A DNA stretch of 64,000 bases from Armillaria gallica (taxonomy: Eukaryota > Basidiomycota > Agaricomycetes > Agaricales > Physalacriaceae). The translations under genes were made by a program, and so were the position numbers. Of this stretch, positions 49,705 to 60,650 are shown piece after piece. Numbering within the stretch: position 1 is the stretch's first letter; every line of letters begins with the position of its first letter. The notes below the pieces were generated by a model. It was given only the letters and a program-made list of their open reading frames with translations, was not told the origin of the DNA and did no database searches. The stretch is taken from positions 1,984,001 to 2,048,000 of the forward strand of contig JBANDB010000014.1 of assembly GCA_037576215.1 (NCBI GenBank), in the 5' to 3' direction.

Positions 49705-50446
49705 ATGTCCGGGTGTCCTATCGACCACAGCGCTCTTGCGGCACAGAAAAAAACAGAGACATGTCCCGTCGACCATGGAGCATTATCTCACGAGTCACCA
49801 GCATCTTCTAGCTCGATATGGTCCCGTCTGTTCTCCTCTTCTCAGCCCAAATCATCCACTTCCGCACCCCAGCTCTCCACGGAGCGCGAACTCTCTTCCA
49901 TTCCCAAAGCTACAGACGGGAACTGGGTGTACCCATCAGAGGCCCAATTCTTCGCAGCAATGGATCGCAAGAATCACAATCCTCAGGCCGCGGATATGAA
50001 AACTATCGTGCCGATACATAATGCCGTCAACGAGCGAGCGTGGACGGAGATCATGAAGTGGGAGGCAGGGCGCGGGGGTGAGGCCTGTGGTGGAGTCAAA
50101 CTCGTCAATTTCAAAGGACGACCAGGGGATATGAGTCCCAAGGCGAGATGGAAGTCGTTTTTAGGGTGCGTTTTGTGGTTCCGTCGCAATCGCAGCAACA
50201 AGTTTGACCGTTGCCTGTAGCTATGCAGCACCGTTTGACAGGCACGACTGGATTGTGGATCGTTGTGGGACGCGCACCAGGTATATAATTGACTTTTACA
50301 CGGGGCGTAGTCAAGGAGCGCAGAGCAATCTGTCGTTCTATCTTGACGTGCGACCTGCATTGGACAACTGGGAAGGCGTGAAAATGAGAGCTTCACATTT
50401 CTGGGGTTCATTGTGGCAGAATTCGACACCAAAGCATACTTCCTGA
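49705..50446 (+). CDS. CYC3: Holocytochrome c synthase (heme lyase)
   Basis: Mitochondrial intermembrane-space enzyme that attaches heme covalently to apocytochrome c (or c1). Two exons, 49705-50165 and 50221-50446, join as SFLG/YAAPFDRHDW. The N-terminus carries two Cys-Pro heme-regulatory motifs (CPID at residue 4, CPVD at about residue 20). The core has WVYPSEAQFFAAMDRK, IVPIHNAVNERAWTEIMKWE, GRPGDMSPKARWKSFLG, PFDRHDWIVDRCG (heme-ligand His region), YIIDFY and LDVRPALDNWEGVKMR. The family's essential elements are all present, and the length of about 228 residues is slightly short but normal for fungi. The gene is complete and in frame. It is divergent from the nitronate monooxygenase, with starts 278 bp apart. 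Confidence 0.93.
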
Positions 50447-50658
50447 GCGTGTCTGAGGATCATAAATGATATTGAATTGCCAACAAGGACTCTAGATTTA
50501 TCTTACATTGTGCTCTAACAAGAGCGACTTAATCTTCGAATACACGAATCCCAAACAGCGTCGCGATGATCCACAACGCAATCCGGCGCAATTTCGACTT
50601 TCATCGAGCCATTTCGTCAATCTTTAGAGTATAGACACGGTTGAATTTATACATACCG

Positions 50659-51499
50659 TCATGATCCCTCCCATCGGTCAATCTCTGCTGCGCATATATC
50701 CTCCCATCTGGCTTCCCAGCCTGAAACTTCTATCCATGGTTGCTCGGTCCATTTCGTAATGGCGTTACGGGAGTCGTCGAAAGAAACAGAATGGCTTCGG
50801 AGAGCATCGACAAGTTCCTTGTGTGTGGTGAGTTCACGGTGATAGGCAGGCAGAATGTCTGGTATAGAGGTCACTAGGAAGCACTTGAGATGTAGGGCAC
50901 CTTTCTACGATTGAGTTCATACCAAATTTATTTAGTGACCATGTCACCCAAAGCGGTTCATGCTGCACCCACTGCCAACCTTTATTCTTGTGAGCTTCAG
51001 CAACAAGGCCCTCCATGTTGTCGATAACAGTATTCATTTTGCGAAACTGCTTTTGCTAAGCATACTGGTCAGTACGCGTTGAAGAAGCAATACCAGAATC
51101 GCACTAGCTTCGCTATGACTCCATCCAGCTCGGATATTCGCTTGTCCATGATCAGTAGCTTCGGTCCGACAATACGTGTCCTTGGTCTTCGATCCGGAAT
51201 CAGTGAAAGAGCATTGCTACGCTGAAAATAAGCAGCGCGTCAAGAGAAAAACGCGTAAGAGCGTACTCCAGTTCGGTCCTGGTATCGACGAGGCTCTTTG
51301 CAGCCTTCAGTCCATCAACGAGCACGAGATCATCCCATGTTTCTGTTATTCCGCGTAATTCAAGTAAACACGCCCGTAGCTTTCGATGGTAAGTTGACTC
51401 GGTAGGCCTGGCTGGTGACTTTGGAGTCGTCGGTTGCCGCTGAACAGGGGACGACGTAGGCGTTGAAGGGCCACGGAACGATGCGAGTCGACCGCTCAT
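50659..51499 (-). CDS. Conserved hypothetical protein
   Basis: The exons join into one protein. The start MSGRLASFRGPSTPTSSPVQRQ (ATG at 51499; the longer frame upstream looks non-coding) is followed by STYHRKLRACLLELRGITETWDDLVLVDGLKAAKSLVDTRTELDN. Next comes ALSLIPDRRPRTRIVGPKLLIMDKRISELDGVIAKLQKQFRKMNTVIDNMEGL, then KGWQWVQHEPLWVTWSLNKF. The last exon is ILPAYHRELTTHKELVDALRSHSV to EARWEDICAAEIDRWEGS. Most of it is predicted helix with coiled-coil character. No catalytic motif or membrane segment is seen, and I cannot name the family. The join at the second intron uses an acceptor CGTAG that restores frame. Probably cytoplasmic and structural (inference). Confidence 0.6.
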
Positions 51500-51828
51500 A
51501 GCAGGAGGCGTTGTTTGGCGAGCACCTGGGCAGCAAGCTCCTTCCAACACAGCCACTGCGTGGGTTTTCGATGTGATCATCCATCCAAGTTCGGAAACAT
51601 GCAGGAAGCCGTGAGTTCCTCTCCATGAGCTACACTGACAAAAATAAAATTTCTCACTCGGCACAGACAAAAATAATCTGGCCTCCAGAACAGCTCGATG
51701 GGAAGAAGATGTGTGGTCCTGTGCCGCAGTCTCCGGAGTGACCGTGGTTAAGCAGCCCAACGAGGATCTCGGATCAGTTATCAAAACCTGTGCAAGTACT
51801 AAAGGCCAATCCCATATTAATGCGATAT

Positions 51829-54110
51829 CAACCCGTTGTATTCTCGAAGCTGATGTGGATGATTACGCTCCAAGTGGTTGACCGTGATTCTCATACTACC
51901 CGAAAGTTTTCACGCGACGGTTGACTCGTTTTAATTTGCTGCTATCCACATTTCGAGCATGGCAGAAGCGACAGTCAAAGAACACAGCCTGGCTAGACCT
52001 GTAGACGGTCTAGGTACTTTGAAATTCGTTTTAGTCGTCCAAGTGCTTCAAGTTCGCGGATCCGCATCCGGGTGATGATTATCATGGTAACTGAAACGTG
52101 ACTTGCTTGAGATAAAAAGCACCTTTGGAGTCAGTACTGGATAATCCTCAGTCTGCTATGGATCCCCACGATGTCAGTCAATCGCTTCATGACATTAGAG
52201 CCGTCGGTGTACGCTGTCTTCCCATTCGTGCTCTACGTATGACAGTTACTGACTTTTTATTCAGTGCGTTCTAGGTTGGTGATACCCAGCTTACTGGCCG
52301 CAATGTATCCATTATACTAATGGCCGTGTTAGTCGCAAGTGCGACTCTTATGGTTTGTCAACCTTCTCGTTCGAATTGGACCAATGCAAAATGAATTCAA
52401 TTCTAGATACACGAATGGGCAATACTGTTCGACCAGGAAGTAAGTCATCTCCTTCTCAAGTATTATCTGTTTTCAATATGGCAGCAGGTTTCGCTGATGT
52501 GGCAATCACCTTGGAATTTGGTGAAGGTCCTCTATCTCATCAGCCGCTATTCCCCAATCCTTGACGTAGTCATCGCCCTTGAAGGTTCGTGATTTTGACA
52601 ACTCTTGAATGTATTCTGAAAGTTCAATCCTTAGAACATATTCGTCCCCGAGTGAATCCAAAAGTGCCTTTGCTGCCTTGATCTGCTTCACTGCAAATCT
52701 CATCATACATGCAACAGACTTGCCGCACCTACGACGATATATCCATTGGTACGTGTGCCCAAGTGGTTCCCCAAACTTCGACTTAGTCAGTCGTAGCGTC
52801 CGCTTCCGTCGGGATTGCGATAGCTGAGCGTAAGGTCTAGAATGACTATCGGTATTCATGCGAGTTGACTATCGTGCAACTTCCTAGTGATCCTGATTTT
52901 GCGGACATGTGCCCTGTATGGGAACAGCAAGAAAGTGGTTTATGGGCTTGGTACGGTGTGGACGGTACGTTCTACCTACCTTTCGGTGCTGAGAATGGGT
53001 GATGCAAGCAGCTTGTATCAGACTTGGGTAGCCGTGAATCTCTGGGTTCTTATTAAATATTTCAAATCAAGTGTGTGTGAGTGCGTTCCCCCAACTTCTC
53101 ATCGTGGACCACAACTCATAACTCCTCTCTCTTGCAAGTCGACCCCCAACCGTCACCAGTGCTCCCAGGCTGCTACCTGGCCAGTGCGGATCCTATCTTC
53201 TTTATATGTTTCGCCTCCCTGCTGCTGCTGGATGCCCGTGTGTAGAACTGATTATATGTGACCAACTGGTTCTGAACCCTCTACAGTGCAACTAATATTA
53301 CAAGTCTATAAGGCCGTCAAATTACGTGCGCAAACCATTCCGTATCCCGTAAAGTCTTCTAAATTTCAATCGCATAGTTCGAGGTTCTAGGACTCCCCTC
53401 ATATCCACATTCTTCCGAGATGGTTTGTTGAAGTTCATTCGCAAACTTATAGAGCACTGACCATTAATGCTACCACAGGAGTCCTATACTACATGTGTCT
53501 ATTTCGTTCGTGGATAAGTCTCTACTGTGCTTGTTTTTTCTCATTGATGCTTTAGCCTTGGCGCTGGCAAATGTACTCGTCATTCTGTTAGCTCCGGTAA
53601 GTACGGTTCCTCCCCAGAGTCCACATCACCAATCTTACCTTTGTCCAGAGTGGCTTGCTGGACTTGTTGGACACGTACGCTCGACTCACCTAACCAATAG
53701 CCTGCTATGCCCTGACCCTGTTGACAAAACAGATTGATGCGTGTCTTTCACAGTACAATGTGCTGCCGGTTGCTGCTCGGACTTCGTCAGGCAGCGAAGT
53801 CGACGGAAACAGGGACTATGCCTACTGCTCATCCCGTTTCAAGCCTTATGGCGTTCCGAACGCCAACAGCCTATAATGAGCAATCGACGAGCACCCAAGA
53901 TTCCTCCATGATATAGCCTAGGAGCGGCGGATCAGATAGACAGAACAATTTATTGATAACTGTATTGGAGTGACAATGTCGTTATAATATATCTCACTGA
54001 CTCTTCAGCTTCAGCATTCTTTTGTTGAAGTTAAAATCATTAACTTCGGTCCTACCATACGCATCCTGTCTTGTATAAATTTGCGATACTCGGGGAAGGC
54101 TGATTGCAGC
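51829..54110 (+). repeat. Segmental duplication, copy A
   Basis: This stretch is repeated in the same orientation at about 58570-60650. Similarity starts weakly around 51829 (TCAACCCGTTGTATTCTCGA against TCAACTCGCTGTGTTCTCGA). It is strong from CAGTCTGCTATGGATCC (52150 and 58706) and fades after TTTGCGATACTCGGGGAAGG (about 54083) and its partner near 60617. Each copy carries one DUF6533-like gene. Introns and flanks have diverged by substitutions and small indels, while the last exon is nearly identical. Confidence 0.85.
52158..53916 (+). CDS. DUF6533-family membrane protein, copy A
   Basis: Likely member of the large basidiomycete DUF6533 family of seven-helix-like membrane proteins of unknown function. 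It begins MDPHDVSQSLHDIRAVG (ATG at 52158). The recognisable core is VILILRTCALYGNSKKVVYGLG, then PGCYLASADPIFFICFASLLLLDAR, LLQVYKAVKLRAQTIP, LLYY-type and ALALANVLVILLAP helices. The last segment MRVFHSTMCCRLLLGLRQ ends with TSTQDSSMI at 53916. Exon structure near the 5' end could not be resolved: reading frames around 52200-52450 do not join cleanly, so a broken N-terminus is possible. The last 60 residues match copy B at 54 positions, suggesting selection on the protein. Confidence 0.5.
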
Positions 54111-56217
54111 GCAAAGGTTGATGATGATGATGATGATGATGATTTAAATTGGTGACCCGCAACACGTTTCGTAATGGGCGAAGACGCTGGGGTATAGTGC
54201 GCTACTGTAATGTAAGTCTATACCGCTACTCGTTTGTATGCTCTTCTACTTTTCGGCTCTACGGATTGTATAACTACCTGGTAAGATTCCACGTATCTCT
54301 TTGTGGTCTCGTTGATGTCTTCCGCTGTATAGTGGCGCAAAGGATTGGCGGAGGAAAGGGTAAGACTAGCTACTTCGCGGTATATCAGGGTGTACATTTG
54401 AGTCATTGGTTATAATGGTTACTGCGACTCCAATGAACTCCATGAGGCGTTTACAACCTCGAAGCTCATCAAACTTTATGGAATCTACAACAAAACATTT
54501 TCCGTGCAGGCGCGCCGGGGTTACTAAGAGCGGTCGAACATGAAGCGGCAGACAGCGGCAGGCAGTTGCCGGAGCCTAAATTCTCGGCCAAGTTCCTCTT
54601 TGCCTCTCCATTACCTATACTGGTTCATGAATCATCTCATCTCATCATTACACGGCATGGTACCTTCAGGAATGCCGGACGTAAGGATACAGATAACATC
54701 ACTACCAAAACCTTGTACAGACGGAGTCGAGTCGAAAGACGGCAAAAAATCGGCCTTCGTGAAGTCTTCGAGGTGCCGACAAAGCAATAACTAAGTAAGG
54801 CCGGCAAGCGGCATGGCCCGCTACCTCACACGAGGGTTCACGCGGGATTGCCCGACTGATTGATACAACCGGGGAAGCACTTCCTTTTGAACGACATGCA
54901 CGACATGCAGTGTATATGTAACTGAGGCTGGACGCGGGGGAAAGTTCGCTCGGCGGCAGCTGCGCCGCCGCCAGCTCACATTTTCCCTCGCGCCCATTAC
55001 TCAAGTAGCTATAGCTAAGCATACAAACAATAACATTCACCTGAGCTTTGTCATTGAACCTATCTACATACATGTGTCAATCAACTACAAAAATGTGTCT
55101 ACAGAAACTTGAGCCAAGGAGTAGTCACAGTGTGGTCCTTGCTCTGGTCGTCACTAGCACTTACAGTACCTAGCAAGATGCTCTCCGATGAATCGATGGC
55201 TTCCAAGTCGTCAACGGTCTCCTGCTCCTATGCCTCCCTGACCTTCGCGACCACCAGCTGTAGATGCGTGATGACCGCCTTGACGCTCTGCATGCTCGCA
55301 TTCCGGAAGGGTGTCTTGTACTGCATATCTGCAAAGCACCCTTAGTATCCAGAAAAGATGGGGGATTTAAGAGAGGATGACGAACGCCTTAGTAGATATA
55401 TACCGTTGCATGACTGAGTCTCACACAGATGCATATGCCAATGTTGACAGCGTGTATTTTGGCGGCTGCGGAGGGTATAATTATCGGGCTGGGGAATGCA
55501 AAGAAGACACCTGCCTCTGTACTGGCATCGTACTTTGTTCACTCCGCTCATTCCTTGTCGCGCATCCATCTGCCCCCAAAATATGTATTGCATCGCTCGC
55601 AGGACATTGATACGTGGTAACGACGCAAAATTCACAGGCAGACGCGTTGTACTCAAGGCTCTCGTAGCAACACCAGTCGATAGTGTGGCGCATCAACGGA
55701 CCGATGGCCATAGATGTCGACGGCACCGGTGACCCCTGTAGCATAAATTTTGGCTGGGATATATCATATAGCGCATATATGAAGGCACTCACCTATTGAA
55801 GTGACCATATATGTGCAACTCTGTCAACTGACCCAACATTGGTGGTAAATTGGGGCAGGATGCCGGCAGAGAGATTAATGTTGTAACTGGTACTAAAGCC
55901 TAGCCGTTCGCCACAGAAGAAACGGAGGGAAAAAGCTGGTCAGTCTTGTTAGCCATCGATATCAGATGAAGCGTGCGCAACGTACAGGGATCTTGTTACC
56001 GACACCTTCAATATTGAAAGAATGAAAATATGCCCCTACAAAGCCTGTCATCAATACAACCGCAAGGATAGATACTACTGTTACCTACACGCGTCTATCC
56101 CACAGCATTGAGAGTAAAGGTCACCTTTTTTGGTGAGATGAAGAGAATCGCGTTTGTTTGGATTGGCATAGTAGTAGGTGACAATATGCCTCGGCGTCGA
56201 AAGGTCGATCTAGCAAG
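54111..56217. other. Repeat-rich stretch without an intact gene
   Basis: It holds an ATG/GAT microsatellite at about 54119-54143, then AATTGGTGACCCGCAACACG (about 54146), which resembles a retroelement primer-binding site. A minus-strand segment at about 55330-55105 reads MQYKTPFRNASMQSVKAVITHLQLVVAKVREA before a stop, then EQETVDDLEAIDSSESILLG, like part of a broken gene. A second minus-strand piece at about 56190-55800 gives RHIVTYYYANPNKRDSLHLTKKG and AYFHSFNIEGVGNKIP in different frames, possibly exons of an unrecognised gene. None can be assigned. Confidence 0.4.
54119..54143 (+). repeat. GAT/ATG microsatellite
   Basis: About eight perfect ATG (equivalently GAT) trinucleotide units end directly in TTTAAATTGGTGACC. 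It lies outside any recognised coding sequence, so it is a plain simple-sequence repeat. Confidence 0.9.
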
Positions 56218-56716
56218 TCAAGACTCATGGTAAAGCAGTACATCTTCCAAAACCGTCTTTTGATGGGCATTTCCAACAGCCCTAACGCGAGCTTCGATGA
56301 TGGGAACCAGGAAAGTCAATGTCTTGCCCGTGCCAGTGCGTGCACGGACGAGAAGATCGTAGGTGGAGGGAAAATCGGGGCCGTAGGGCTTAGCGTCGTT
56401 GCTGCGAGGTCTGGAAGAAGCGACTGGACTCCCTCTTGCACGGCGGTCGGGCTGGTGAGTTTGAAGGGCTTGAATGGCTTTCAAGGTTTCGGGAAGAACA
56501 TCCTTGAGGCCAGAGAAAGGCTTCCCTTTGGGCGTCACATCGGAACCGGCATCCAACTCTTCCTCTTTGTATGCTATCACATCGACGTTTGAGGAGATGT
56601 TCATGGTACACAAATCCACAACGCACCGTTATTTCTAGCAACCGTAGAATCCCATTATGTTGAAGGAGTGAACGTCTCAGGTCTGGACATACAGTTCGTC
56701 CTCCCGGAAGGCCCAA
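56218..56716 (-). pseudogene. DEAD-box RNA helicase, 5' fragment (Mss116-like)
   Basis: The frame starts near 56619 with a weak leader, followed by GKPFSGLKDVLPETLKAI and, in the next frame, KPFKPFKLTSPTAVQEGVQSLLPDLA, a good DEAD-box Q motif. The first frame then returns with YDLLVRARTGTGKTLTFLVPIIEARVRAV, which contains motif I (Walker A). Right after this the helicase sequence ends with LLYHES and a stop. Motifs Ia, II (DEAD), III and the whole second RecA domain are absent from the following sequence. Two compensating frame changes plus the truncation mark a relic rather than a working gene. It resembles mitochondrial Mss116-type helicases. Confidence 0.6.
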
Positions 56717-57197
56717 AGGCCGGCTGGCATGGCCATAGTGAGGAGCTTCGTCAAAAAGCTATTCACTTTTGAGCCCAACAGAGGCGTCGAGACAATGGAT
56801 AGATGAGGGCGACATAAGAGAACGAGGATGAGTATACTGTTCGCCATTGATACTGCATGCTGGTGTGCCCAGCAAAGCCCAAAAGAGCGACAGTGCCAGG
56901 GGTTTTCAACCGCAGAGCACAAAATCGGGTTAAATGAACGATCGCTGCACAGCCGCAAAAAGGTTAGCAGCGTGCTTTTGCACGCCAAACGGAAGCACAA
57001 TAGCGTTTTATCCATAACCCACTACCAAGGTAGTGGGAATGTGGAGCGCCAAGAACAATGACGGCCAAACGAGTACGACACAAGAACCCTTCATCTCGAA
57101 TAAGTTGGTTTTCCGTCCATTTCACTGGGTGTCGCACGCCCCAAAAGGAGAAAAAGAATAAAAAAAGAAAGATTTCGGACCAAGTTCGCGCCCCAAA

Positions 57198-57214
57198 ATT
57201 GGTGACCCCGACTC
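57198..57214 (+). other. Retroelement primer-binding-site-like sequence
   Basis: TTGGTGACCCCGACTCG begins with TGG, complementary to a tRNA 3' CCA end, and has the form often seen just inside a fungal LTR. Another related sequence, TTGGTGACCCGCAACACG, occurs near 54147. No LTR pair or pol sequence was found next to either, so these are at most remnants. Confidence is low. Confidence 0.3.
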
Positions 57215-57403
57215 GTATTTGTACCTGTTACATCTTGAAGTCAACTTCGTTCAAACAGCCTTGCCGCCTCCACCAAACGTTAGGAACACCTGTATTTCGG
57301 TGTACGCAAGTTTACAAGTGTTGCAGCCATGGCTATGTCATCCCATGAGTCTACATGGACTAGTCTCGTTACCATCCTGTATATGAAGCAAGCTGTCGAT
57401 ATA

Positions 57404-57875
57404 CAGTCTGGTCTTTCTGAGTTTAAATTTGGCAGGCGCTACAGTTTTCGCCCAAAAAGGTTATGATCGGGTTTCGCGTGGCATGCGCAAAATGTTATCT
57501 CGACGTTCGATGTGGTATTTACATGCCTGAGGCATCTGTGTTCGCTGGAATGACCAATAAATATGCTAAACTCGCTATCATAAGTTTTTTTTCGTGACAT
57601 CTCTCTACATTGTGAGAGATAACTATGAAGACACCCAAAACCTTCAAATAAATGTTTATACCATGAATTGGGCCGATTTGGAGTGGGGAAATTTTCGATA
57701 AAATAGAAGTATGAGTAATTAGTTGCATTCAACAGTATTTCTAAATTCTTACACGCTCTGATATGAGTCTGAAGAGTGTCCGACGCTGTGAGCTTGCCAC
57801 GCGAAACTTCGATAATAGCCTTTTCGAGCGAAAACTGTAGCGCCTGCCAAATTTAAACTCAGAAAGCCAGGACCG
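57404..57875. mobile_element. 472-bp inverted-repeat element (MITE-like)
   Basis: Left and right ends are inverted copies over about 85 bp. The left end runs CAGTCTGGTCTTTCTGAG and continues with TTTAAATTTGGCAGGCGCTA. The right end, reverse complemented, runs CGGTCCTGGCTTTCTGAG and continues with the same motif. They differ at a modest number of positions (roughly 85 percent match by eye). The interior of about 300 bp has no coding signal. Flanking sequences on the two sides match neighbouring parts of a single uninterrupted sequence at 60943-61035, so that locus looks like the related unoccupied site. A clear target duplication was not found. The CAG terminus is compatible with hAT but does not prove it. 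Confidence 0.75.
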
Positions 57876-58569
57876 TCTATCGTCGGCTTGCCACATAGAA
57901 GGGACTGTCACAGGACTATACATGGACTGCATTACCGGAAAAATGCATTTGAAGCATACTTTTTGATCCAGATCATCCAGAGTGCTCAGGTACGGTACAG
58001 GCAGTGTCACAATTCATCGGTTGATAATAAAAGCCCACGGGGTCCTTGGGAGGCAATATATCGAAGTGCTGGGGCCATGGTTGACTGAAGGGTTGATTTT
58101 TTATAAGTAGATTTCGTCGTTTCGAGTCCCAATATTCCACTTTTTGAGGGTTGGGCCTTGCTTTCATTGCATATAATGTGTACTTAATCCCTTAATTTCC
58201 TCCGAAGTACCATACTCTTAAGAGAGGAAACCATAATACAAAAGACAAGCTGGTCTCAGTGAATAATGGGTTAGTCAATGCATTTTGCATGACAGAGTTA
58301 GAGAATTGTTCACCAAAGGATGATATGAGTAGAGATTGGTTTTTGAGAATTTAACCATGCGTGTAGAAAAAAATATGGGCAGGGAGCAACAGCGAGAAAC
58401 GTCGTGGCAGATAACTCCGGGTTGATTCCGGGCCGATGGCAGATAACTATAGGGGCTATTGGCAGATAACTTTGGCAGGGATTTACCCTTTTCATGATTA
58501 TCCGCTTAGATACTTTGTTTTTGGTTCCCATACTTTACTATGCCATAAAACACATTCTATTCGTCCTAT

Positions 58570-60650
58570 GTACAGAAGATCAATATCAACTCGCTGTGTT
58601 CTCGAATTTGATGTGCCATAATCATACAGCGCTTCAAGCGTGTATCATGATATCTGAAACATGAATTTCTCAAGATAAATTGCACCTCGGCGCTGGACAA
58701 CTCTCAGTCTGCTATGGATCCCCACGATGTCAGTCAATCTCTTCATGATATTAGGGCCGTCGGTGTACGCTGTTTTCCCATTCGTGCTCTACGTATAACG
58801 GTTGTTGACTTTTTTCCAGTACGTTTCAGGTTGGTGATACAGCTTACTGGCAGCAATGTATCCACTATACTAATGGTCGCGTTAGTCGCAAGTGCGACTG
58901 TGATGGTTTGTCAACCTTTTTGTTCGAATTGGACCAAAGCAAATAAAATTTTATCTAGATACACGAATGGGCAATACTGTTCGACCAGGAAGTAAGACAC
59001 TTCCTTCTCAAGTTATAGTTGTCCTCAATACAGCAGTAGGTTTCCCTGATGTGGAATTCACCTTGGAATTTGGTGAAGGTCCTCTATCTCATCAGCCGTT
59101 ATTTCCCAATCCTTGACGTCGCTATTACCCTCCAAGGTTTGTGACTTTAGACGACCTATCTGGTATGCAATCTGTAACTTCGAGCATCAGAACATATTCA
59201 GCCCCAGGCGGATCCGAAGGTACCTTCATCGTCTTGCCCCATTTGATTCCTAAAAGAGCATACAACAGACTTGCCTCATCAACTACGATATATCCACCAG
59301 TACGTGTGCTCACCCGTGGTACCGCGAATATCAAATGAGTCAGCCACAGTGTCCACCGGTGTCGGCATCACAATATCTGAGCGTAAGCTTCATAGCCGTT
59401 AATGGTATGGGTACTGATGCTATTTAATTATCATGTGAATTTCTAGTGATCCTGATTGTGCGTACATGCGCCCTGTATGGGAACCGCAAGAAAGTGATTT
59501 ATGGGCTCGGTACGGTGTGGACGGTATGTCCTATCTGTCTTTAAGCGCTGAAAATGAATGATTCAAGTAACATGCATCAGATCTGGGTATCTGTGAATAT
59601 CTGGGTTGTTATTACATTCATGAAGTCAAGTGTTTGTGAGCGCGCTCCTCCAGCTTCCCATTGTGGTCCATAGCTCATCACTCCTTTCTCTTGCAAGTCG
59701 AATACCAACCGTCATTGGTGCTCCCGGGCTGTTACTTGGCCAGCGATAATCCTATCATTTTTGTATGCTTCGCTTCCCTACTCCTGCTGGAAGTCTGTGC
59801 GTATAACTGAATGTTTTCTGACCCACTAGTTCTGAACTCTCTGCAGTGCTACTAATATTACACGTCTGGAAGGCCCTTAGATTACGTGTGCAAAGCCTTG
59901 CGGGTTCCGTAAAGTCTTCTAACTTTTTGCATAGTTCGAGAGTCCAGGAACGATCTCATATCCACATTCTTCCGAGATGGTTTGTTGAAGTTAGTTCTCG
60001 AAATTATACAGAACTGACTGTTAATTACTACCACAGGAGTTATATACTACATGTGTCTATTTCGTTCGTGGATATCTCGACTTTACTGGTTTTATCTCAT
60101 TGATACCTTAGCCTTGACGCTGGCGAATGTACTCGTCATTCTATTAGCTCCGGTAAGTACGGTTCCCCAGAGCACACATCGTCAACCTAATTTTTGTCCA
60201 GGTGGATATGCTGGACTTGTTGGCCACGTATGCTTGTCCCACCTATCTAACAGCCTGTGCCCTAACTATGTTGACAAAACAGATTGATGCGTGTCTTTCA
60301 CAGTACAATGTGCTGCCGGTTGCTGCTCGGACTTCGCCAGGCAGGGATGTCGACGGAAACAGGGACCATGCCTGCTGCTCGTCCCGTTTCAAGCCTTATG
60401 GCGTTCCGAACGCCAACAGCCTACAATGAGGAATCGACGAGCACTCAAGATTCCTCCATGCTATAGTCTAGGAGCGGCGGATCAGATAGACAGAACAGTT
60501 TATCGACAGCTGTATTGGAATAACAATGTTGTTACAATGTACCTCACTAACTCTTCAGCTTCAGCATTCATTTGTTGAAGTTGAAATCATTAACTTCGGT
60601 CCTACCTGCCTTGTAGATATTTGCGATACTCGGGAAGGCTGACTGCTGTT
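58570..60650 (+). repeat. Segmental duplication, copy B
   Basis: Second copy of the block at about 51829-54110, in the same orientation, starting about 6.6 kb downstream. The shared order includes the first ATG, the ALYGN segment, the conserved last exon and the 3' flank with GGAGCGGCGGATCAGATAGACAG. Differences are spread along the block, so the duplication is old rather than an assembly repeat. Confidence 0.85.
58714..60466 (+). CDS. DUF6533-family membrane protein, copy B
   Basis: Paralog of the gene at 52158-53916. It begins MDPHDVSQSLHDIRAVG. The core reads ILIVRTCALYGNRKKVIYGLGTVWT, then ALTLANVLVILLAP, VDMLDLLATYACPTYLTACALTMLTKQ, and MRVFHSTMCCRLLLGLRQ to TSTQDSSML at 60466. In copy B the penultimate segment is open where copy A has an in-frame stop in the matching frame (TYARLT then stop), so B is the more likely functional copy. 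The 5' exons around 58770-59100 remain unresolved. Function is unknown for the family; such proteins are predicted to be in membranes. Confidence 0.52.
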
